A DNA stretch of 53,842 nucleotides from NCBI GenBank assembly GCA_946402905.1, contig CAMIYC010000022.1:1-53842 (forward strand), in the 5' to 3' direction. The position numbers and the translations under genes are program-made. Below are positions 35,501-44,280 of the stretch, in pieces. The DNA is from an uncultured Prevotellaceae bacterium. Lineage in GTDB: Bacteria > Bacteroidota > Bacteroidia > Bacteroidales > Bacteroidaceae. The notes below the pieces were generated by a model. That model searched no databases. It was not told the DNA's origin and worked only from the letters and a program-made list of their open reading frames with translations. How positions within the stretch are numbered: the stretch's first letter is position 1; the number at the start of each line of letters is the position of its first letter.

Positions 35501-38174
35501 TCCATACGTCGAAGTCGATCTGCTCGAAGAACTGCTCCTTGAACGGCACGACATACTCGGTACCGCCGGAAACTGTATTGGAGGCGAAGTCGGCACCAAA
35601 CTGGTTGTTGGTATATACACTGACCACATAGTAGTAACGGTCGCGACGGGCAGGGATAGGCTCGGTGAAGCTGGTATCTTTCAGCTTCTCGGCCACAACC
35701 ACGTTGTCGGGCATGCGCACAACGGTGTAGTTGAGACTCTGGTCGTCGAGCGGACCGCCGTTCTGTGTCGTGGTGGGAGCTTTCCAGGTGAGCTGGAAGT
35801 TGGTGCCGTCGTCGGCGTTGAGCACGAGGTCGGTGACATGGGTCGGGATGTCGGTGCCCACGAAGGTGTTGACACGGCGCTCGGCTGAGCGGCCTGCGTC
35901 ATTGCCGATCTCGATGGAGACAGCTACCACGCCGTCGACCTCCATCTCAATGGACTTCACCTCACCGGCGGTCACGTCATACTCGGTCTCCTCGCCGTTG
36001 ACAGTGATGAATGCCTTGAGGGCACCACTGAGTGCACTGCCGTCGACAGCGATGGTGGGAACGGTGAAGGTAAGCACGCCATCCTTGAAAGTGATGTCGC
36101 TGGCAGGGGCGGGAGCTGACTTGGCAGGATTGGGGAAGTAGATACCCATCATGGTCATCTCACGGCCGGGGAAGCTGTAGGCATTGTATGCCTCTTTGGC
36201 ACCGGTAGTGTCGACACAGACGAGATGGTCGGTCCAGTTGTTGTCGATGAAGGTGTAATACATCAGGCCTGTCGTCCAGTCGAAGGTAGCGGCGAAGCCC
36301 TGGTTCTGCCAGTTGATGGTGTTGCCCTCGGCATCCTTGATCTTCACGCTGGAGAGTACATCGGAGCACTCTTTGGTCGAGCGGTCGAACTTATGCAGCG
36401 CACCGTCATAGGTGATATAGTAGATGTAGCCGTCGGGACCGCAGGCCACACAGGTGACGAAACCGCCAGTCAGGCCGGAGAGTTCCACTACAGTAGTGGT
36501 CTCGAAGGTCTCGGCGTCGATCTCGATCAGTCCGTCCCATGTCACCATGTAGAATTTATTGTTCGTATAGTCGTAAGAACCGCCACGGGCTGCCCAGCTC
36601 AGGCTGACAGGCACTTCCTTGACCGTCTCGCCGGTCTTGGCGTCAGTGACAGTGACTTTGTCTGAAGTGAATGTATACCAGTTGTCGCCCACACGGACAT
36701 AGGCCATACGCGAACCGTAATCGGCGCTGGGCAGCAACTTGCCGTTCATCTCCTTGTAGATAGACGACTTCTCGTTGAGATAGAGTCCGAACACCTGACC
36801 CTGGGCATAGCCTTCGTTCTCGGTCTGGTAGGAGGCGCTCATAGCGGTGTAGATGTAGGGATCATTGGCATAGAACTTGGGAGCATTGCTCACCCAGGTG
36901 TTGTAGCGGCGCTCGGCTGAGCGGCCGGCCTCATTGCCGATCTCGATGGCGATGGCGACAGTACCCTTCAGGTCCAGCTCCACCGACTTGGTCTCACCGG
37001 CAGTCACATCGTAGGCGGTCTCCTCGCCATTGACGGTGATATAGGCCTTGAGGCCACCGGCAAGGGCACTGCCGTCGACGGTCGTCGTGGGCACGGTGAA
37101 CGTGAGCACACCGTCTTCAAGACTGATCTCTGTTGCGGGTGCCGGAGCGGCTTTGGCGGGGTTGGGGAAGTAGATGCCCATCATGGTCATCTCGCGTCCG
37201 GGGAAGCTGTAGGCATTGTAAGGCTCGTTGGCACCGGTAGTGTCGACACATACAAGATGGTCGGTCCAGTTGTTGTCCACAAAAGTGAAGTACATCAGGC
37301 CCGTCGTCCAGTCGAAGGCACCGGCGAAACCCTGATTCTGCCAGTTGATGGTATTGCCATCGGCATCCTTGAGCTTCACATTGGCAAGCACCTCGGAGCA
37401 CTCCTTGGTGGCGTAGTCGTATTTATACAACTGACCGGCATAGGTGACATAATAGATGTTGCCGTCGGGAGAACAGGCCACACAGGTCACGAAACCGCCG
37501 CTGAGCGTGCCGAGCACGGTAGGCTCGAAGGTCTCGGCGTCGATCTCCACCAGGCCGTCCCAGTTGATCACGTAAAACTTGTTGCGGTTGTAGTCATAGG
37601 AAGCACCACGGGCAGCCCATCCTACCTCGGTATCGGCATCTTTGACAAGTTCGCCGGTCTTCGCGTCGTATACGCGCAGCTTATTGGCTGAGAAGACATA
37701 CCACTTGTCGGCCACACGCACATAACCGTTGCGTGAACCATAGTCGCCATAGGGCAGCGTCTTGCCGCCCATCTCCTTGTAGATGGCCGAGCGCTCGTTG
37801 AGATACAGGCCGATGACCTGACCCTGCTCATAACCCTCATTCTCGGTCTGATAAGTGGCATTCATGACCGTGTAAATGTAAGGATCATTGGGGAAACACT
37901 CTGTCGCACCTATGCGGCGGGGAGGCACCTTGTTCACCTTGGAGGTGAACTTGCCATTGGCTTTTGTCCAGCTGAACAAATCGCTCGGCGACACAGCATA
38001 GACACTTGATTTAGGCAAGCTGATTCTGCCCTTGTGGGTGCCGTCGGCTTTCGCCTCCTTCACCTGCGGGGCTGCTTGAGCGGGCTTAATGGTAGCGTCG
38101 AGAGATTGCCCGAAGACAACCACGGCACTCATACAGCCCAGCAAAAAAGAAATCAATCTTTTAGTCATAAGCAT
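32547..38174 (-). CDS. Giant repetitive T9SS cargo protein, adhesin-like
   Basis: 1875 residues. Signal peptide (cleavage near VVFGQ, residue 23). Residues about 96-427 and 437-771 are two near-identical halves (shared NDPYIYT, YQTENEGY, FVTCVAC, GNTINWQNQGFA, NNWTDHLVCVDTTGA, YNAYSFPGREMTMMGIYF), each resembling a beta-propeller with a small beta-sandwich. Then come FN3 repeats, several cleaved-adhesin (choice-of-anchor) domains with W/D-rich cores (SFMKPWSEESGYLWL, LPQDDWLIS) and a classic type A sorting signal (NGQQVFAASTRANLTVNVA, then PGVYVVKVGN). The gingipain-like adhesin domains suggest binding to host or extracellular matrix. Expression probably starts from the promoter at 38241. It is transcribed in the same direction as the regulator that precedes it. 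Confidence 0.85.
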   Translation of the reverse strand: MLMTKRLISFLLGCMSAVVVFGQSLDATIKPAQAAPQVKEAKADGTHKGRISLPKSSVYAVSPSDLFSWTKANGKFTSKVNKVPPRRIGATECFPNDPYIYTVMNATYQTENEGYEQGQVIGLYLNERSAIYKEMGGKTLPYGDYGSRNGYVRVADKWYVFSANKLRVYDAKTGELVKDADTEVGWAARGASYDYNRNKFYVINWDGLVEIDAETFEPTVLGTLSGGFVTCVACSPDGNIYYVTYAGQLYKYDYATKECSEVLANVKLKDADGNTINWQNQGFAGAFDWTTGLMYFTFVDNNWTDHLVCVDTTGANEPYNAYSFPGREMTMMGIYFPNPAKAAPAPATEISLEDGVLTFTVPTTTVDGSALAGGLKAYITVNGEETAYDVTAGETKSVELDLKGTVAIAIEIGNEAGRSAERRYNTWVSNAPKFYANDPYIYTAMSASYQTENEGYAQGQVFGLYLNEKSSIYKEMNGKLLPSADYGSRMAYVRVGDNWYTFTSDKVTVTDAKTGETVKEVPVSLSWAARGGSYDYTNNKFYMVTWDGLIEIDAETFETTTVVELSGLTGGFVTCVACGPDGYIYYITYDGALHKFDRSTKECSDVLSSVKIKDAEGNTINWQNQGFAATFDWTTGLMYYTFIDNNWTDHLVCVDTTGAKEAYNAYSFPGREMTMMGIYFPNPAKSAPAPASDITFKDGVLTFTVPTIAVDGSALSGALKAFITVNGEETEYDVTAGEVKSIEMEVDGVVAVSIEIGNDAGRSAERRVNTFVGTDIPTHVTDLVLNADDGTNFQLTWKAPTTTQNGGPLDDQSLNYTVVRMPDNVVVAEKLKDTSFTEPIPARRDRYYYVVSVYTNNQFGADFASNTVSGGTEYVVPFKEQFFEQIDFDVWTVVDHNADGQTWSFMKPWSEESGYLWLSGNGVTNPETGFVSTYDDDYIISLPMHLQKGNDYRLSFDILNVTMYSETMEVLLGKGKTITGDEKVIMETFNAIDSQPVQLFNVEEDGDYTIIFHVNTKGNSVNICVDNVAVDLYASYDGPGAVTDVTVEAGAMGALNNTLTFKAPTLTYGGETLESISRIEVYRNDEKTAAKIFENPAPGEQLTWVDEEMEAGLVNYRILPFNENGQGKEYLTENWVGLDIPAVVTNVKYHMTEDFKAAASWDAVTAVGAHGGYVNPDDVTYALYRYFPWDFTEHWHAVTPESKELSAVDTDYSGWGQEYVTYLVVASNASGHSDGAEFSIVLGEPYDTPYEEGFAYGFASKDPWTLMANSYDYAWKMTDGSGMAVKPYDGDGGMLRFQYINEESNTQVMTSPRVTLTKAEKNELSFYMYHGYETDPGDLTLIVYTNVDDQGWVKADEVDYNNDTEGWGRYAVQLPQGNNVQFAFGAKAADASAAIYLDKICIAQTIERDAAIAFFGGKKRVEAGEESTLSVIVANYGAEPMKDYKVVVNMDNGLGETGVLDLSEMEDLKEIPANGSETYTLDLEFTRKYPSTYVLLNADVQLEGDEVADNNTRDFKFLMHNSNLPQPENLLGRNDAGKISLEWTKPAKDEMEDAVTDGFDEYESFVIKDFGDWQTYDGDGTPTVYFGGPTIANAFEPKAWQVWAPVEAGFSLETFDVLTPHSGDKYLSCWAASDGYSSTLPQDDWLISSEVLGGTDVSFWYRVPNAGSDAQVFELLYSTTDQSPENFTVLDRDSVYGTTDWVQFLFTLPQDAKYFAVRNCSYGSYTVAFIDDIEYTPLYSSTSKLNLVGYNVYRDDELIATRVADTHYIDRVGAEEDAYEYAVTAVYENGESRYSNIYTSDVNTGVAEVNGEKAVSIYAAPRCIHIAGANGKVTVSTVNGQQVFAASTRANLTVNVAPGVYVVKVGNVVRKVTVK

Positions 38175-38233
38175 AATTGTTTAAAAGTTATTATAAAGTA
38201 GTTCCGTTGATTTTATATAAATATTAAGATGTG

Positions 38234-38241
38234 CAAATATA
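38234..38241 (-). promoter_or_regulatory. -7 element of the giant T9SS gene
   Basis: Minus-strand TATATTTG fits TAnnTTTG. The -33 is weak. Leader about 55 nt. It lies in the 162-bp gap after the TPR/HTH regulator stop. Confidence 0.5.
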
Positions 38242-38336
38242 ACATGAATGGCTGGTTATACCTATCCATGACAGGGTGACAAAAGGGTGACAAGTATGTT
38301 AAAATCGGTATTTCCGTCACTTTTTGTCGGGATTTC

Positions 38337-39983
38337 CTACAAAGAGGCGACATATTGATATAAATCCGCGGAAGTATCAAGACCCATTTTTTTACTCAGA
38401 CGTATCTTGCGCCGCTTGCAGGATTCTGGTTCTATATTGAGGAATGCGGCAATTTCTTTGATAGAAAGATTCATCCGCACGTAGGAGAGAAAGCGGATGT
38501 CGGAATTGGACAGGTCGGGATGCGTGCGCCGGATGTTGTTGGCAAAGTCGGGATTGGCTGCCTCGAAATTGATCAGGAAACTGTCGTGCTCATTGCTGTT
38601 CTTCAACAACTGCTTCAGATGGCCGGCAAGGGCGTTGAGCTGCTGACTGGTTTTCGGGTCATGGGGCATGGAAGAGATTTCGGTGAGCATGTCTGCGATC
38701 AGCGCGTTGCGAGACGACACAAACATGGTGGTCGTGGCCAGTTCGTTCTTTTTTTGCTCTATCTCTTTTTTCATCATCGCCTCCTGATAATGGGCGATGA
38801 GTTCTGTCTCGTGGGCTTTCTTCTCTGCCAGCAGCTTCTCGTTCTTCTCTTTCTCTATCTGGAGTTGCATCATCTGCTCTTTTTGTTTCGTACGCTGACG
38901 CTGCCAACGATACAGCATCAGGATGATGGCGATGAGCAACAAGCAGATGATGGCAATCATAAATGCGGCCTGACGGTGCAAGGACATCTTGGAGAGCTCG
39001 CGGTCCATCTCGAGCTGCATCTTGAAGAGTTCCAGCTTGATACGGGAGTTATCTGCCAGCTTCCTGTCTTGGATGCGCATGAGGGAGTCGTTGTATACCA
39101 CCACAGAGTCTTTATAGAGCAGGGCTTTCGACACATTGCCGCACTGATGGTAAAGGTCGGACACCGCGTCGTAGAGTTCTGGACGGCTTCTGAGCGGAGC
39201 ACTCTTCATCGCTTCAGCGGCATAGACGAAGGCCAGGTCGGTCTGACGACGCTCTTTGTAGATCTTGATCAGGTAGATCATCAGCACCACCCTGTCTACA
39301 TTCGACGTCACGCTGTCGGCAATCAGCCGCTCGGAGATCCTGATCACATCGTCATACTCTCCGCGGAGAAAGTGCATCTCTGCATAGACCACATCGATCT
39401 TACTCAGACTGACAGGGTCGGTCTTGTCGGGCAGCCATTGACGGGCCTCACGCAAATATCGTTCCGTGTCTGCAAAACGGCTTTTCTTGTTCCCGATGAT
39501 GGCCAGGTCTAAACTATACGTCACACAAGAGGCCGAGTCGCCCATCGTCTTGGCATCCTGGTAGCATTGCTCGCAGATTTCCTGGGCCTTGTCGTAGTTG
39601 CGCTCTTCGAAATAGACACCGGCGATGCCATTGAGTATCTTGGTCTTCGACTCTTTGCCCACCTGATGTGTCTCAGCGATTTTCGACGCTTCATAGTAGC
39701 AGTTGAGGGCCTCGCCGTGCTCGCTGATCATAAAATAAGAGATGCCCATGTCGTAAGTGGCCACGCAATTCAGGCGGAAGGAGTCGGCCTGCTCGGCCAG
39801 CTTCTTGGCCTTGATGAAATACTGCAGCGCATCGGAGTAGCGCTCCTGCAGGAAAGCGTTCTCACCCTCCTGCATCAACTCGTCGATAGAATTGCTATCC
39901 TTACGGGCCGCCGACGGCATGGCCGACAGCCACACAAGGGCCAGCAGCAACACAAAACGGTATCTCAGGGCGTCACGCATCAT
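38337..39983 (-). CDS. Membrane-anchored TPR/HTH transcriptional regulator
   Basis: 548 residues. Signal peptide (cleavage near PSAA, residue 25), periplasmic TPR array (about 35-310, e.g. AFLQERYSDALQYFIKAKKL), a membrane helix (about 342-361, AFMIAIICLLLIAIILMLY), a Lys/Glu-rich coiled coil (about 365-420) and a C-terminal DNA-binding part with LSNSDIRFLSYVRMNLSIKE, SCKRRKIRLSKKMG. This plan, sensor outside, HTH inside, is common in Bacteroidota regulators. It is the last gene of the MoxR operon (10 bp after DUF58) and lies just upstream of the giant T9SS gene, so it could control either set. Confidence 0.82.
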   Translation of the reverse strand: MMRDALRYRFVLLLALVWLSAMPSAARKDSNSIDELMQEGENAFLQERYSDALQYFIKAKKLAEQADSFRLNCVATYDMGISYFMISEHGEALNCYYEASKIAETHQVGKESKTKILNGIAGVYFEERNYDKAQEICEQCYQDAKTMGDSASCVTYSLDLAIIGNKKSRFADTERYLREARQWLPDKTDPVSLSKIDVVYAEMHFLRGEYDDVIRISERLIADSVTSNVDRVVLMIYLIKIYKERRQTDLAFVYAAEAMKSAPLRSRPELYDAVSDLYHQCGNVSKALLYKDSVVVYNDSLMRIQDRKLADNSRIKLELFKMQLEMDRELSKMSLHRQAAFMIAIICLLLIAIILMLYRWQRQRTKQKEQMMQLQIEKEKNEKLLAEKKAHETELIAHYQEAMMKKEIEQKKNELATTTMFVSSRNALIADMLTEISSMPHDPKTSQQLNALAGHLKQLLKNSNEHDSFLINFEAANPDFANNIRRTHPDLSNSDIRFLSYVRMNLSIKEIAAFLNIEPESCKRRKIRLSKKMGLDTSADLYQYVASL

Positions 39984-39993
39984 ACTATCGGGC

Positions 39994-41307
39994 TTAAATG
40001 AGGAGCTGACGTTTTTTCATCTCTATATATTTGTTGATGACATCCACTGACAGCCTCTCAGGGGTGGTGAGCAGACTGACAATGCCATGCTGACGCAAAG
40101 TGGAGACAATGAGCCGGCGCTCATAACCCATCTTCTCGCCGATCACGTGCTGATAGCACTCCTCAATGTCATGAAAAGGCCCTGCGACAAACTCATTGAG
40201 CTGTGAGTCCTCAAAGAACACCACCAAAAGCCTGTGACGCTGGTTGATCATGCGCAAATAAGGCAACTGGCGTAGGAGACTGTCGAAATCGGCGTAATTG
40301 GTATAGAGCACCATCAGGCTACGCCGGGGCACAAGACGGTTGACACTGGGCACCAGCATGGAGAAGTCGGACTCGCCAAAACGGGTCTGCTGACTGTAAA
40401 GCGACTCCAGGATGCGCTGCATCTGCACGGCATGACGCTCTGCGGGCACAAAGGTGTCGAAGGTGTCGGAGAAGGTCATCACACCGGCTTTGTCATGACG
40501 GTGTATGGCCACATAAGAGAGCACCAGCGACGCGTTGATGGCGTAGTCGAGCAGGGTCATGCCATGGAAGGCCTGCTGCATGAGGCGACCCTTGTCGATG
40601 AGAGAGAAGATCTGCTGCGAACGCTCGTCCTGATACACATTCACCATGAGGTGGGTGCGCCGTGCACTCGCGCGCCAGTTGATGGCACGGTATTCATCGC
40701 CCTGCACATAATCTTTGATATGCTCAAAGTCGGTGTTGTTGCCGGCCTTCCTGATCTTTTTCACGCCGAGCTCTCTGAGCTGGTCGGAGGCGGCAGCCAC
40801 CTCATATTGCCTCAGCTGGGCATACGAGGGATAGACTTTGACATCGGCAGGTGAGGCACAACGGAAACGGCGCTGCACCAAACCTATACGGGTAGAGGCG
40901 AAGACCAGCAGGTATCCGAAGGAGTAGACACCCCTGCGCACAGGCCTCAGCTCATAGTCACACTGTCTCTCTTCATGGGATGCCAACTCGCAGGACAAGG
41001 AGAAGTCTCTCTTCTGAAACTCGGGTGGCAACTCATCCACGAGCTCGGCATTCAGGCGGAAAGGTGAATGATTGTGGATAAGCAGTGACACCGGATTGTC
41101 ATCGCCGTTGGAAAAGCGGGCTGGAACGACCCGGCGCCCATCTACCCCCACGACGGTATAGAGCGACAGTGCCTCTGACGCCAAAGTCAACGCCAGGAGC
41201 ACAAGAGCCACCTGACCCGCTACCAAAAGCGCGGGAGCAAGCATGCCGCAGGCCATGACGACCGCGGCAAAGGCCATGCAGATGTAAAACCGTCGGGTAA
41301 GAAACAT
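39994..41307 (-). CDS. DUF58 domain protein
   Basis: 437 residues. Two N-terminal membrane segments (about 10-50) are followed by a beta-rich part and the DUF58 core GDEYRAINWRASARR near 215-230, then a vWA-like half with IFSLIDKGRLM and LDYAINASLVLSYVA. Members nearly always lie beside MoxR ATPases and are thought to be their membrane-bound partners. Start MFLTRRFYICMAFAAVV lies 11 bp after MoxR. Function unknown. Confidence 0.88.
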   Translation of the reverse strand: MFLTRRFYICMAFAAVVMACGMLAPALLVAGQVALVLLALTLASEALSLYTVVGVDGRRVVPARFSNGDDNPVSLLIHNHSPFRLNAELVDELPPEFQKRDFSLSCELASHEERQCDYELRPVRRGVYSFGYLLVFASTRIGLVQRRFRCASPADVKVYPSYAQLRQYEVAAASDQLRELGVKKIRKAGNNTDFEHIKDYVQGDEYRAINWRASARRTHLMVNVYQDERSQQIFSLIDKGRLMQQAFHGMTLLDYAINASLVLSYVAIHRHDKAGVMTFSDTFDTFVPAERHAVQMQRILESLYSQQTRFGESDFSMLVPSVNRLVPRRSLMVLYTNYADFDSLLRQLPYLRMINQRHRLLVVFFEDSQLNEFVAGPFHDIEECYQHVIGEKMGYERRLIVSTLRQHGIVSLLTTPERLSVDVINKYIEMKKRQLLI

Positions 41308-41318
41308 GGGCTTCGTAC

Positions 41319-42293
41319 TTATTTGGGAACCTCTACCTGGTCGAGCAGTGTGCCGACAAGCCTTACGGCACTATACCCTTCCATCTCGGCCTCGGCGGTG
41401 AGCATGAGGCGGTGCTGCAAGACGGAGGGGGCGACAAACTTGATATCGTCGGGAGTGACAAAATCACGTCCCTGCAAGAGGGCATAGCCCTTGGAAGCAC
41501 GGAGCAGGGCTACGGAAGCGCGGGGCGAGGCGCCCAGGTAGATGGCTTTGCTGCTACGTGTGAGCTGCACGACCTGCGCGATATACTCAAGCAGGCTGTC
41601 ATCGACGATCACCTGTGACATCAGGGCACGGTAGCCCAGCAACTCTGACTTGGTGAGCACGGGCGACAAGTCGTCGAGCTGGGTGAGACGGGCGTTCTGC
41701 TGATGCCGCTTGAGAATCATCACTTCTAATTCCAGCGGGGGATAAATCATCGACACCTTCATCAGGAAACGGTCGAGCTGGGCCTCGGGCAATTTGTAGG
41801 TGCCCTCCTGCTCCACCGGATTCTGGGTGGCTACGACCGTGAAGAGTTCGTCCATAGGATAGGTGATGCCGTCGATAGTGGCCTGACGCTCTTCCATCAC
41901 CTCAAAGAGGGCAGCCTGTGTCTTGGCAGGGGCACGGTTGATCTCGTCGACCAGTACCAGGTCGGAGAACACAGGACCTTTGTGAAACTCAAACTCTGAG
42001 GTCTTCATGTTAAACACATTAGTGCCGAGCACGTCGCTGGGCATCAGGTCGGGGGTGAACTGCAGACGACTGAAGCGAGCGTCTGTCAGGCGGGCGATGA
42101 CCTTGGCAAGCAGGGTCTTGGCCACTCCGGGCACACCCTCTAAAAGCACATGGCCGTCGGCAAGGATGGCGGTGAGCAAGAGGTCGACGGCATTGGTCTG
42201 ACCTACGATGACGGTGCCGATCTGACGGCGCACAAGCTCCATCTTCTCTGAGAAAGCGGTGATGTCAAGACGTTGTGGATTGGTTTCTTGCAT
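41319..42293 (-). CDS. MoxR family AAA+ ATPase
   Basis: 324 residues. Walker A GVPGVAKT (53-60), Walker B LVLVDE (112-117), sensor 1 VVATQNPVEQEGTY and an arginine-finger region AQLDRFLMKV: all ATPase motifs are present. MoxR proteins act as chaperone-like ATPases that mature or insert metals into partner complexes, typically with vWA/DUF58 proteins. It sits between the DUF4350 gene (38 bp) and DUF58 (11 bp). Confidence 0.95.
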   Translation of the reverse strand: MQETNPQRLDITAFSEKMELVRRQIGTVIVGQTNAVDLLLTAILADGHVLLEGVPGVAKTLLAKVIARLTDARFSRLQFTPDLMPSDVLGTNVFNMKTSEFEFHKGPVFSDLVLVDEINRAPAKTQAALFEVMEERQATIDGITYPMDELFTVVATQNPVEQEGTYKLPEAQLDRFLMKVSMIYPPLELEVMILKRHQQNARLTQLDDLSPVLTKSELLGYRALMSQVIVDDSLLEYIAQVVQLTRSSKAIYLGASPRASVALLRASKGYALLQGRDFVTPDDIKFVAPSVLQHRLMLTAEAEMEGYSAVRLVGTLLDQVEVPK

Positions 42294-42331
42294 ATAGTGA
42301 TGGGTTGAAGGGGTAAATGGATGAAATAATG

Positions 42332-43651
42332 TTAATGGGTGGATGTGAATGACTGGAGTCGGCGGGTGAGTTCACTCATCTGACGCACCAGCCGGATGGT
42401 GTCCTTGTCGGAGACAGGGTCCTCGGCCGACAGGGCTTCACGCACCTCACTCAGCAAGTGGCGTATCTGCCCGTCACTGACCGAGGTCTGCACTGCCAGC
42501 GAGGTGACGTTGCGCTCCAACTGGTCGTGGTCGTCGATGTCGATCATCAGGGTGCGGCGGATCTCTTCTCTGAAATAGGTATATTTCTTCTTGATGAGGT
42601 CGGTGTTGTCGTGACGACGGCAATAGATCGTACCTATCAGTCGGGCAAAATCGAGATTTCGGTTGACGGGCTGAGGCAGGAGTGGGATGACACGCTGACG
42701 GCGCCGAGCCGTGAACAGCATAAAGATGACGACGGCACTCAGAATGGTATACAAGGCCCACCTCAGCGGTGTGTTGGAGAGCATGAAACGGAGTGGCGAC
42801 ATCTGCAGGTAGCCAGAGCCGGAAGTGGTATTGTCGTGCAGGATGTCGGGGTCCAGCCTGTAGACAGGCAGATCGGCCAGCTGCGACATCTGCCGGTTGA
42901 GATATTGTGAGATGTCGGGGTTGAGCGCACCGTAATTGGTGAAAAACAGGGGCGTGAGCGAAATATACAGCTGGCCTTTGCCCATACGGCGGCAAACGGA
43001 TATCGGCAGTGTATTCTGACTGATCCTTACACGCACAGGCGTGTCATCATCGACGGCGAAGTCATCGTTGGTAAGCTGATTCAGGCGTTCATCCCGCAGT
43101 GTGACGGCGGCGGTGATGCGATAGTCGCGGCCCATGCTATCCACATAGCAGGTCAGGAATCCGCGGCAGAAAGGTACGCGCAACACGTCGCTGCCCATCC
43201 ATACAAGTGTGTCTTTGGGGGTCTTACCTTTCAGCGTGGAAATCAATTCGCTGGTAGAGAATGACGCTAAACTCCTCTCCTCCAGCCCGAGCCAGTCGTT
43301 ATGAGCCAGACTGAGGCCATCTGTCACAATCATCAATTTGTTGCCAGCCCTCACGAAGCTGTCGACAGAAGCGACCGACAGGCTGTCCCAGGCATGCCAA
43401 CGGGGGTTGATCACCATAAGGGCCTTGCGGCCTTTTGTGCTCATCAGCCTGCGGAAGTCGCCCTCATAATAACGGTAGCCTTTGGGCATCGTCGTGGCGG
43501 CAATGCTGTCAAACCACTGACACCCGAATGGCTGGTCGCTGGTATGAGAATAGGTCTCGTTCCAGATATAGGTCTTATTCATCGAAGCGACATAGGCGAA
43601 AAAGGCCAGCAACGCCACGACGACAGCCAGGAGCACCATGTTGCGTCTCAT
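42332..43651 (-). CDS. DUF4350 domain membrane protein
   Basis: 439 residues from the ATG at 43651, which overlaps the DUF4129 stop by four bases (ATGA) and gives the membrane start MRRNMVLLAVVVALLAFFAY. The frame extends 57 codons upstream inside the preceding gene, which I ignore. A DUF4350-like domain (about 30-230) is followed by a second membrane segment (WALYTILSAVVIFMLFTARR, about 286-306) and a charged cytoplasmic tail. The enzymatic role is unknown. Confidence 0.82.
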   Translation of the reverse strand: MRRNMVLLAVVVALLAFFAYVASMNKTYIWNETYSHTSDQPFGCQWFDSIAATTMPKGYRYYEGDFRRLMSTKGRKALMVINPRWHAWDSLSVASVDSFVRAGNKLMIVTDGLSLAHNDWLGLEERSLASFSTSELISTLKGKTPKDTLVWMGSDVLRVPFCRGFLTCYVDSMGRDYRITAAVTLRDERLNQLTNDDFAVDDDTPVRVRISQNTLPISVCRRMGKGQLYISLTPLFFTNYGALNPDISQYLNRQMSQLADLPVYRLDPDILHDNTTSGSGYLQMSPLRFMLSNTPLRWALYTILSAVVIFMLFTARRRQRVIPLLPQPVNRNLDFARLIGTIYCRRHDNTDLIKKKYTYFREEIRRTLMIDIDDHDQLERNVTSLAVQTSVSDGQIRHLLSEVREALSAEDPVSDKDTIRLVRQMSELTRRLQSFTSTH

Positions 43652-44265
43652 GCGGCACCTCCTTCCAGCAATTCCCGGCTGAGATGACGCATCTCGTCGC
43701 ACAGCTGCGCCGACGCCGGGTAGCGGCCGTAACGCACACGCAGGAAACAACGGGTCATCCTGGTGAAACGGCTGTCGCCCACCTCGGAGGCAAACTGCGA
43801 GGGTGTCTTGTAGATACGCCACGCAATGCGGCCCTGCTCATCCAGACGGCGCAAGGTGGAGAGATAGACCAGGCGCACGATGCCGGGGTAGTCTTGATGA
43901 TCTACAGCCGCCGACATCTCCGCGTCGTAATCAATCTCATAGATGTCATCCTCAGCGGCGAGGGGCTCTTCGGCATATCTCCTGTAGAAGGAGAAGACAC
44001 CATTGCGGTAGAGCACATATACGACCATAGAAAACAAGAAAATGCCCATGATGACCCAGACGACGGAAGGCACGTCGTGGATGAAACTGACGATGCCGTC
44101 AAACATACGACCGATGGCTTCGCCAAACGAGTCGCCCTTGGACTCCGTGGGATATTCCATTTGCAGGATCTCTTCCTCCACAAGCCCGCTGTCATAGTTA
44201 TAATCCCGCAGGAGTTGACGCCGGAGCGAATCGTTCTGCATGATGTTGAGCACTGGCAAACGCAT
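43648..44265 (-). CDS. DUF4129 domain membrane protein
   Basis: 205 residues with one membrane helix (about 68-90, VVWVIMGIFLFSMVVYVLYR) and a C-terminal DUF4129 part with YLSTLRRLDEQGRIAWRIYK and FTRMTRCFLRVRYGRYPAS. DUF4129 is often next to DUF4350/DUF58/MoxR. It starts 15 bp after the preceding membrane protein and is translationally coupled to DUF4350. Confidence 0.83.
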   Translation of the reverse strand: MRLPVLNIMQNDSLRRQLLRDYNYDSGLVEEEILQMEYPTESKGDSFGEAIGRMFDGIVSFIHDVPSVVWVIMGIFLFSMVVYVLYRNGVFSFYRRYAEEPLAAEDDIYEIDYDAEMSAAVDHQDYPGIVRLVYLSTLRRLDEQGRIAWRIYKTPSQFASEVGDSRFTRMTRCFLRVRYGRYPASAQLCDEMRHLSRELLEGGAA

Positions 44266-44280
44266 CTATCCCCTCCCCTG

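Noticed and set aside
43652..43822. 57-codon upstream extension of the DUF4350 gene
   Set aside because: It lies wholly within the DUF4129 coding region, whereas the ATG at 43651 gives coupling by ATGA and a membrane start.
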